DNA from: Prostheceraeus crozeri
Lineage: Eukaryota; Platyhelminthes; Polycladida; Euryleptidae
Length of the DNA stretch: 64,000 bases
NCBI GenBank assembly: GCA_907163375.1
Contig: CAJQUW010007426.1
Location: 62,001 to 126,000 of the forward strand
Reading direction: 5' to 3'
The position numbers and the translations under genes were made by a program. The notes beneath the pieces were generated by a model. It was not told the origin of the DNA and made no database searches. It saw nothing but the letters and a program-made list of their open reading frames with translations. Below, piece after piece: positions 59,201 through 64,000 of this stretch. The stretch's first letter is position 1; every line of letters begins with the position of its first letter.

Positions 59201-61595
59201 CACGCAAGAATAGCGATAAAATGCGAATTTCAAGGTCTTCAAATACGAAAAAGGGGATATCTGCGCTGATAATTGAATATTCTTCTCGTGTGGTTTTCGC
59301 ACAGGCTTAAATCACTGCTATATATTCCTTGAATGCATATTTCTTGAAAATATCCCACCAAGTGAAGAAATGCGAAGAACCCTAGAATGACCAAATGAGA
59401 ATTTTTTTAGTTATTGGCGCAACATTTTGCATTGTATGCAATTAGATATCTTGTCGACTGAGATCTTCAATCGAAAATACTACACCTCAGACAATAATTT
59501 CATTTCAGAAATTGTTCACAGTATCTTGATGAAAGTATCTCGCATGCTCATTTCCTAATGAATTTCTTTGAGGCTGAAGAATAGTGCTTATGTTCCTGAG
59601 TGATCTTTACAAGAGTCATCAGATGTGTAGCTGTATTTGGCATGCTGAAGAAGGAATAATCTGTTCATGAGCATAAATCCGGCACTATTCCTTTGACAGA
59701 GAGCCAAACCTCACGAATACGTTTCAAGAACGTGTATTTTTCGCGGGGAATCCATTTTCTTGGCAATTTGCTGGGGTGGAAATATAGCACTTTCATTTTG
59801 CAGTTTCTGAATAGGAAGTAATAGAAACTTCGCATCTGTTCTAATCATTAATATGTTAATCATGAATATCAATCATTAAATTCTATTAATTAGAGAAAGA
59901 TAATAATTCAGTATAATTCATCAAATTGCTATTCTAATAATTTATGTCTTTAATAACTGACATTCTAAATTTTGTGCTCAAAATCCATAGAGTGTAATAT
60001 TTTTGAAAACTTTCGCAAATGCTAAGATATTCCGGCCCAGATTTAAACTGTGATAGTTGATATACCACCCGATGTGTTATCAAGCCATTGATAAAATGGC
60101 TCGATACTTTGTTTTGCTAATTAAAGGCAATCCATTTTGGAAAGACGGTGGTATTCGGTTATATTTTGTGCAAGAAATTAGTCAACATGCGAATGTCAAA
60201 TTTGTGCATTTTTATTATAAGTGCAGTGCAACAACTTGCAAGATTCTTTCTTGAAAGCTGGACGCTTCATGCTCTTGCAAGAAAATCCGAAAATGCGATA
60301 ACTGGGAGCAGGTTATTGATTTAAAGTTTGTTACATGATTTTGTAGGCAGACAACGTAGGTTACACAGTATACTTTCGTCTTGAATTTTTGATTGTGCAA
60401 ACTAAAACATTACCTAAACATACCTCTTCTTCGGTGTCAAAAATATCCTCATGTATTTGATGATCTTGAATGATAATCCAAAGCCTTATTCTTATGCACT
60501 CGGACAAACGATTTTGTACATTATAGGTTATGCAGCATTGTACAGCATTATAGGTTACGTGTTTGTTCGCAAAATTAAGCAATTTTTCTGATAATTTAAT
60601 TCGTATTTGCCCCAAGATCCTGCAACCATTTTCAACCAAACCTGGTACATTTCTAGTAGTCATAAATTCCAGAAATCTGCTTACACTTCTACCAGAGCAT
60701 GGAGCACTTCCGTTAATATCTAAAATTTGTTCTTGACATTCGCGGAGTCGTATACTGTTTCCTTCTTTTCTTTGTAGCCACCAACCAGAATTCGAGAGGA
60801 ATGCTGCATTCGGCTGATGTGCGGGACATTGAGACCAGTGAGTCGTGCTATGCGAAGGAAAAAGTGGAATTGAACAATGGAAAATGCAGATACTTGAGCG
60901 AAAGAAAAGCTGAGAGTTTCGAAAATTTCAACAGCGTGGCAACGGGAAGCATTCGTGAAAATAGCATTACACATCTGTCAATGCAGCAGTCAATTTCATC
61001 TGAAGATTTTGGAGCGACTGTGGGCCACAGTGAACACCTTCGATACGATAATCAATTAGAGGAAAGTGGCACAAGGAACTTCTCGTGTAATGTATGCGGC
61101 CTGGTTTTTTGGAGATCTGACGAATTCAAACTTCACCAACAAGAACATGAGACTAAACAGCAGTTTATTTGCAACACTTGTGGAAGGACTTTCGCAACAA
61201 AAGGTTCATTCCAATCTCATATACGAATTCACACAAATGAACGTCCATTCCCATGTAATTTGTGCGAGAAATCGTTTTCACAAAATAGCGCTTTGATTGC
61301 TCACTTGAAAACCCACAATGGTGCCCGCCCATATCCATGCAGACTATGCGGAACATGGTATTCACAGATGAGTACATTAAAACAACATCTGAGGACTCAT
61401 AGTGGCGAACGCCCTTATCCATGCAAAGTTTGCGGAAAATCCTTTTCACAACTAAGTACCTTGAGGCAACATCACAGGACACACACAGGTGAACGTCCGT
61501 ATCCTTGTAAAGAATGTGGGAAGTGTTTTTCACAACTAAGCACATTGAAACAGCATCAACTGACTCACATAAGAAGTACAGTTGGATCTGAGTGA
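47089..61595 (+). CDS. C2H2 zinc-finger gene C (five coding exons, 434 aa)
   Basis: Coding exons are 47089-47219, 56841-56898, 56972-57020, 57085-57333 and 60778-61595. Junction phases are again 2, 0, 1, 1 and the total of 1305 nt is one open frame. Intron 1 must use a GC donor (CG|GCAAGT); the others are GT-AG. Introns 2 and 3 are short (73 and 64 nt). The protein repeats the A/B plan with a longer acidic exon and six fingers, three of them almost identical. Intron 1 (9.6 kb) contains a pogo-like element with a LINE fragment and a Kolobok element nested in a Tc1/IS630-type element. Intron 4 holds a large palindrome. Likely a nuclear DNA-binding regulator. Confidence 0.85.
48457..50123. mobile_element. 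pogo-like element interrupted by other sequence
   Basis: The left end CAGTTTAACCTGTCTTACTG and the right end CAATAAGACAGGTTCGACTG are inverted relatives. Further internal copies of the motif (TTTTGCAATAAGA, TTGCGATAACAGAGG) lie near each end. TA precedes the left end; the right flank reads CA, so the duplication is not intact. A LINE fragment lies inside. Confidence 0.5.
48945..49340 (+). mobile_element. LINE 3' fragment (Jockey/CR1-like thumb region)
   Basis: One frame from about 48950 to 49168 reads [20 protein letters not shown], then [20 protein letters not shown] and [16 protein letters not shown], the conserved region downstream of the reverse-transcriptase palm (compare VERRASRVIFG in the copy at 15045). 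A frame change leads into a further stretch with [13 protein letters not shown] near 49280. Both ends are truncated. Confidence 0.72.
50124..51512. other. Gene C intron 1, middle part
   Basis: A single MITE-type end occurs near 50405. At 51326 the sequence CATGATGAGTCAGAAACGAA recurs inversely near 56690, just outside the other end of the nested transposon pair, so a wider inverted structure may exist. A 164-codon minus frame (50626-51120) has no recognisable features. Confidence 0.4.
51779..52570 (-). pseudogene. Tc1/IS630-type DDE transposase remnant
   Basis: Minus-strand fragments in order: helix-turn-helix-like [20 protein letters not shown] followed by ITLKELKDE (about 52520-52440), WIDETNLTC (about 52310), [19 protein letters not shown] (about 52010), then the C-terminal piece in the inverted arm. 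Several in-frame stops and small shifts show it is inactive. The catalytic blocks are recognisable but the central Asp region is degraded. Confidence 0.7.
53024..53137 (+). pseudogene. THAP-domain start, Kolobok element (broken)
   Basis: ATG opens [20 protein letters not shown], then [17 protein letters not shown], the first half of a THAP zinc-binding DNA-binding domain (C-x4-C, then F-x-P and a Trp). A TGA follows QWI, after which the same frame resumes with [13 protein letters not shown], the expected next part of the domain, so this is a decayed gene with at least one nonsense change. Confidence 0.7.
53668..54090 (-). CDS. P2X7 C-tail-like cysteine domain protein (140 aa) in Kolobok element
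   Basis: An open minus-strand frame of 140 codons. The N-terminal part has YAFEPSKV; the C-terminal half has [20 protein letters not shown], then [20 protein letters not shown]. This Cys pattern (W-C-x-C-x2-C, E-C-x-C-C, C-I-T, CLN-x2-VL) is that of the intracellular C-terminal domain of the P2X7 receptor, which also occurs alone in many invertebrate, repeat-associated proteins. No membrane segments or ion-channel part are present, so it is not a receptor. It may be element cargo. Function unknown. Confidence 0.7.
   Translation of the reverse strand: MNNSCQFITDKEITGYAFEPSKVSRKTKGEYSEAGVAHPTEETEEDMHPQVICPDERRLLTSSSWCLCANCEVMPSSRECVCCLEQDSVDEKRYNGCITYNSDFQATCLNQGVLDMSIAMLLFWQKHPVQISEHQNFTDI
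55924..56840. other. Gene C intron 1, last part
   Basis: Minus-strand frames at 55829-56266 and 56273-56551 have no recognised domain. The inverse of the 51326 motif lies near 56690. Probably decayed transposon flank. Confidence 0.35.
56841..56898 (+). CDS. Gene C exon 2 (SUMO-consensus exon)
   Basis: 58 nt after TAACTTTTACAG and before GTACAT. It completes Arg and encodes [23 protein letters not shown] aligns with IKAE (A) and VKTE (B). Three codons shorter than the paralogues. It ends in phase 0. Confidence 0.8.
56972..57020 (+). CDS. Gene C exon 3
   Basis: 49 nt between CATTTCAG and GTAACA, phase 0 in, phase 1 out. It encodes [16 protein letters not shown]. No psi-K-x-E motif here, unlike A and B. 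Confidence 0.75.
57085..57333 (+). CDS. Gene C exon 4 (acidic patch)
   Basis: 249 nt after ATTGCACAG, phase 1 in, phase 1 out at GTAAGT, only 64 nt after exon 3. It encodes [19 protein letters not shown], an Asn/Asp-rich stretch, then [18 protein letters not shown], the equivalent of the acidic patch in A and B. The N-terminal basic part (GYRKGKKQR) is unique to C. Confidence 0.78.
57601..59403. repeat. Large palindrome, ~260-bp arms, loop occupied by a pogo MITE
   Basis: 57601-57876 and 59154-59403 are inverted copies of about 90% identity by eye, both containing GGTGGGATATTTTCAAGAAA and GATATCCCCTTTTTCG. The loop holds the pogo-type element 58006-59094 plus about 190 bp. The arm differences imply the palindrome is older than the 9215-9482 hairpin. 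Confidence 0.85.
58006..59094. mobile_element. pogo/Tigger-type MITE (1089 bp), TA target site
   Basis: The ends CAGTAGAATTCGCATATATC and GATATATGCGAATTCTACTG are perfect inverted repeats with TA at 58004-58005 and 59095-59096. Repeats of TATATCGGC are clustered at both ends (six or more copies), a typical subterminal array. No transposase frame. It looks complete as a non-autonomous element. Confidence 0.88.
59404..60777. other. Gene C intron 4, last part
   Basis: AT-rich, nothing recognised. Confidence 0.45.
60778..61595 (+). CDS. Gene C exon 5: linker and six C2H2 fingers
   Basis: Starts after CTTTTCTTTGTAG in phase 1. A ~100-residue linker precedes six fingers: [50 protein letters not shown] and [10 protein letters not shown]. 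Fingers 4-6 have almost the same helix ([24 protein letters not shown]), so residues at positions -1, 2, 3 and 6 are Q, S, T, Q in all three. The linkers between them are SGERPYP and TGERPYP, the best canonical linkers of the three genes. This points to recent finger duplication in gene C and to a binding site containing a repeated triplet. Stop TGA at 61593-61595. Confidence 0.95.
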
Positions 61596-61792
61596 ATCAA
61601 AATTTATTTAATGTTCATCAAATAGAGTCGTTCGCAATTGACGTCACACTTTTTACCGATTGTCATTCGTCGTCCCTTCCTCAACCTTTGTAACCTTAAG
61701 TACTCTCCATCATGTTGATGTCAACATCAGATCACATGATATACTTCATCATCAGATCACTTCATGTTCTAACTGCGCATGTCAAAATTTAT

Positions 61793-61936
61793 CCCGGGTA
61801 TGGCTGCAACTCCAAAATGGGAGTTTTGTCGATGTTGAAAGATGTGAACTAGGCCTGATGATGATTCCTGATACTGGATGAAACGGCAACTATTCAGGTC
61901 TGTTCCCATTTTTCAACTGAGGATGTAACTCAATAT
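61793..61936 (+). repeat. Interspersed repeat, copy 2 (partner at 9882-10026)
   Basis: Same family and orientation as the 9882 copy. It contains a small hairpin (AACTCCAAAATGGGAGTT) and CTGATGATGATTCC...GGATGAAAC, and ends in an A/T run (TTTATTATTATTTTTTC), which suggests a retroposed 3' end. Class not determined. Confidence 0.7.
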
Positions 61937-63096
61937 TTTATTATTATTTTTTCAAACTGTTTGAATATGTGAGCTCAGTCAAAAAATTGCGCAAAAACTG
62001 CCGGTCCGCCACACAGAAGGCAAAGGTTTACTTTTCTTCTTCATGGCTGTAGACGTGGGACTTTGTCTTACAAAGTGTGATCGTTCTCCATCAATTAGTT
62101 TCTGTGCAACGTAGGTCTGATTGTATGCCTTCATTTTGCGTTATTATTCATTTTCACGATTTCCACCGATTGCTAATTCTCTATTGATGCAGTCAATGTG
62201 AGATTTAGCAATAGATGTTTCGACCATTCATTGACTTTCGATTATTATACTAATAATTCTTAGTGTGCTTATTTAGGATAGGTGTCAAAACAACACAACT
62301 CATCTGTTCAATCAGGTGATCACCTCTTCATTTCATACCTCTTGATTTAGAGATTAGGCTGAAAATTATAAAACTACATAAGTAATGTGTTCCCCACTGT
62401 CACTTAACGTTACTTTATGCAAAACTCTAAATGCGTAGCGAAATAATAAATTATCGCCTTCAACAATTACTCAGCGAAGAATTGGAACTCAAAGTTCAAA
62501 TTCAAACGTCACGAGCTAGAGATATACATTGTACACGCGGAACGAGCCGCGGACTGATGCTTTTGGAAATATTCAAGCCGAGCCGAGATGAGCCGTTCGT
62601 TGGTGTAACTGAGCCAAACCAACGAGTCGTAATAATCTTGGATAAAACATGACTAAAATTTAACCTGATAAATCTACCACAGGCCGACCTGCTTGTAGTA
62701 TGCTCGCAAATGATTGACAATAGATCATTTACTGCATCAAGAAATAATGCATCATCAATGTGCCTGAACATGGAATAGAGAAAAGTCCCCTAGCTTGAGC
62801 AGTTCTAGCACAGCAATTCCTTGGAAGCCGTAGACGCTGAGTTGAATGCTTAAATAGTTCTAAACTTTCTGTGCTTTCAATTTCTTTTCCGAAGTTATCT
62901 TTCTGTTCTGCCATGTGTATGACATGATAGGACAGAAAAGTCTATGTGCAAAACCTACGATGTCATGATTATCTTTTGTTGACGTCAACTTTTCACTTAC
63001 TCCTACCCACATTGTGTCAAATTACGTAAGTAAGCTTCACAATTGTCATGACCGACGTCTTTTGTGAACGATCATATATGAAGCGACCAGTTCAGC
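61937..63096. other. Spacer after gene C
   Basis: Some locally GC-richer sequence (62500-62600), no gene recognised. Short frames on both strands are not supported. Confidence 0.4.
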
Positions 63097-63429
63097 GGCA
63101 CTACTGCAGTTTAGTGCACCCTCTTTTACCCCTACTGCAGTTTAGTGCACCCTAAACCCTTAGAGCACTGACCGAGTCATGAACAAGCGTAATAAGATCG
63201 TTTAACAACATGATTTAATCAACAGAAGGAATGCCGTTCGTTCTTCCCTATAGTTATAAATGAGTGTCTTTGTGTCTTCGTCTTCGCACATTACACCGAG
63301 CGCGCGCTTCGGTGTAATGTGCGTAGTCATCGTTTGCGGGAGAATGCGCCGTTGTTTTAGGGTGCACTAAACTGCAGTAGGCGCGTTTCCGTCTCTTTCA
63401 TAGAGGGTGCACTAAACTGCAGTAGTGCC
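63097..63429. mobile_element. Mutator-like MITE (333 bp) with 9-bp duplication and doubled ends
   Basis: The ends GGCACTACTGCAGTTTAG and CTAAACTGCAGTAGTGCC are inverted repeats. Flanks CAGTTCAGC (63088-63096) and CAATTCAGC (63430-63438) form a 9-bp duplication with one mismatch, the length typical of Mutator-like elements. Each end carries a second copy of CTACTGCAGTTTAGTGCACC. The centre has a 15-bp-arm palindrome around GCGCGCGC (CGCACATTACACCGA and its inverse) at about 63283-63322. No coding capacity. Confidence 0.85.
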
Positions 63430-63438
63430 CAATTCAGC

Positions 63439-64000
63439 TTTGTGTCTAGATACAGTTATTTCAGGCATTTTATTTCTAACGTAAATGCTGCATAGTATGC
63501 CTACTATTACTTGTTTTAGGCTGCATGTATTGTCCTACATCTTCAATAAATGATATTCATCTAATGAAATGAAATCGAATAAAACTGTTGCTTTATTTTT
63601 AAACACCTTGACATACGGGCTAGGCAACATGCGTTTCACAGTTTATTGACTTGACTGCAAAGCGCAAAAAATTCTCTACTGTGGTCTTTCAAATAAATCT
63701 CATTTCTCTACCTAAATAGACATACTTTTAATCCACAAGAAAAGTTCTGAGACAAAAACACGCTGAATTGTAGCCCTATGTGTTGAAAATTTGAATCTTA
63801 TGTAAGAGATTGAAAGAGTATCAGTAGGCCCTACTTTAGAAGGCATGCTTTTTCAAATTCACACGCTTTTAACTTGGATCATGAAGTACGTTTTTGCAAA
63901 GCTGAATGTGAATTTTTCCATACCGATGTAATTTAAGGCATATAAATTTACATATATAACAAAATATGCAATATATACAGAAGCCATGATTTCTAGCCAG
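63439..64000. other. Window end, nothing recognised
   Basis: AT-rich, without frames or repeats that I can name. Confidence 0.45.

Noticed and set aside
61165-61545. Minus-strand frame opposite the gene C fingers
   Set aside because: Antisense shadow of the repeated finger codons.
1-64000. CRISPR array, bacterial operon or phage content
   Set aside because: Introns, LINEs and low coding density show eukaryotic DNA; the repeats are transposon ends, not regularly spaced arrays.

Overview
The window is animal nuclear DNA. It has GT-AG introns, multi-exon genes on the + strand, long AT-rich introns and a dense load of eukaryotic transposons: hAT, pogo, Tc1/mariner, Kolobok, Mutator-like, non-LTR LINEs and Penelope-like elements. 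Gene content (a Polycomb-type MBT/SLED/SAM protein, C2H2 zinc-finger genes) and repeat types suggest a marine invertebrate. The sequence alone does not settle the phylum.

Layout: (1) 1-4825 holds the last two exons of an Sfmbt-like gene (end of an MBT repeat, SLED-like region, SAM domain). (2) 4826-12003 is intergenic, with a small MITE, a Penelope-like GIY-YIG remnant, an almost perfect 128-bp foldback and an interspersed repeat. (3) 12004-61595 carries three tandem, same-strand paralogous zinc-finger genes, here called A (12004-27683), B (29858-42085) and C (47089-61595). (4) 61596-64000 is intergenic, with an interspersed repeat copy and a complete-looking 333-bp Mutator-like MITE.

The three zinc-finger genes are the main result. 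Each was assembled by matching splice sites and reading phases, and all share one five-exon plan: a 131-nt exon starting exactly at ATG after an AG acceptor; an exon of 58-67 nt; one of 49-55 nt; one of 174-249 nt; and a terminal exon with a linker and 4, 5 or 6 C2H2 fingers. Junction phases are identical in all three (2, 0, 1, 1), and spliced lengths are exact multiples of three (357, 365 and 434 residues). Exon 1 encodes a strongly conserved ~44-residue module (MWR, EMLLSY, WRPIL, HE, RR) that I do not recognise as KRAB, SCAN, BTB, ZAD or any other known zinc-finger partner domain. Exon 2 carries a conserved SUMO consensus (psi-K-x-E). This looks like a lineage-specific regulator family built like KRAB- or ZAD-zinc-finger clusters but with its own N-terminal module.

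Most intronic and intergenic DNA is transposon debris. Clear cases with target-site duplications: hAT elements at 24008-26336 and 38127-38731 (the latter splitting a Penelope-like element), pogo-type MITEs at 16384-17059 and 58006-59094, a mariner-type remnant at 17700-18662, and a Kolobok element (52719-55372, TTAA site, THAP start, P2X7-C-tail-like reading frame) nested in a Tc1/IS630-type element with ~400-bp inverted ends (51513-55921).
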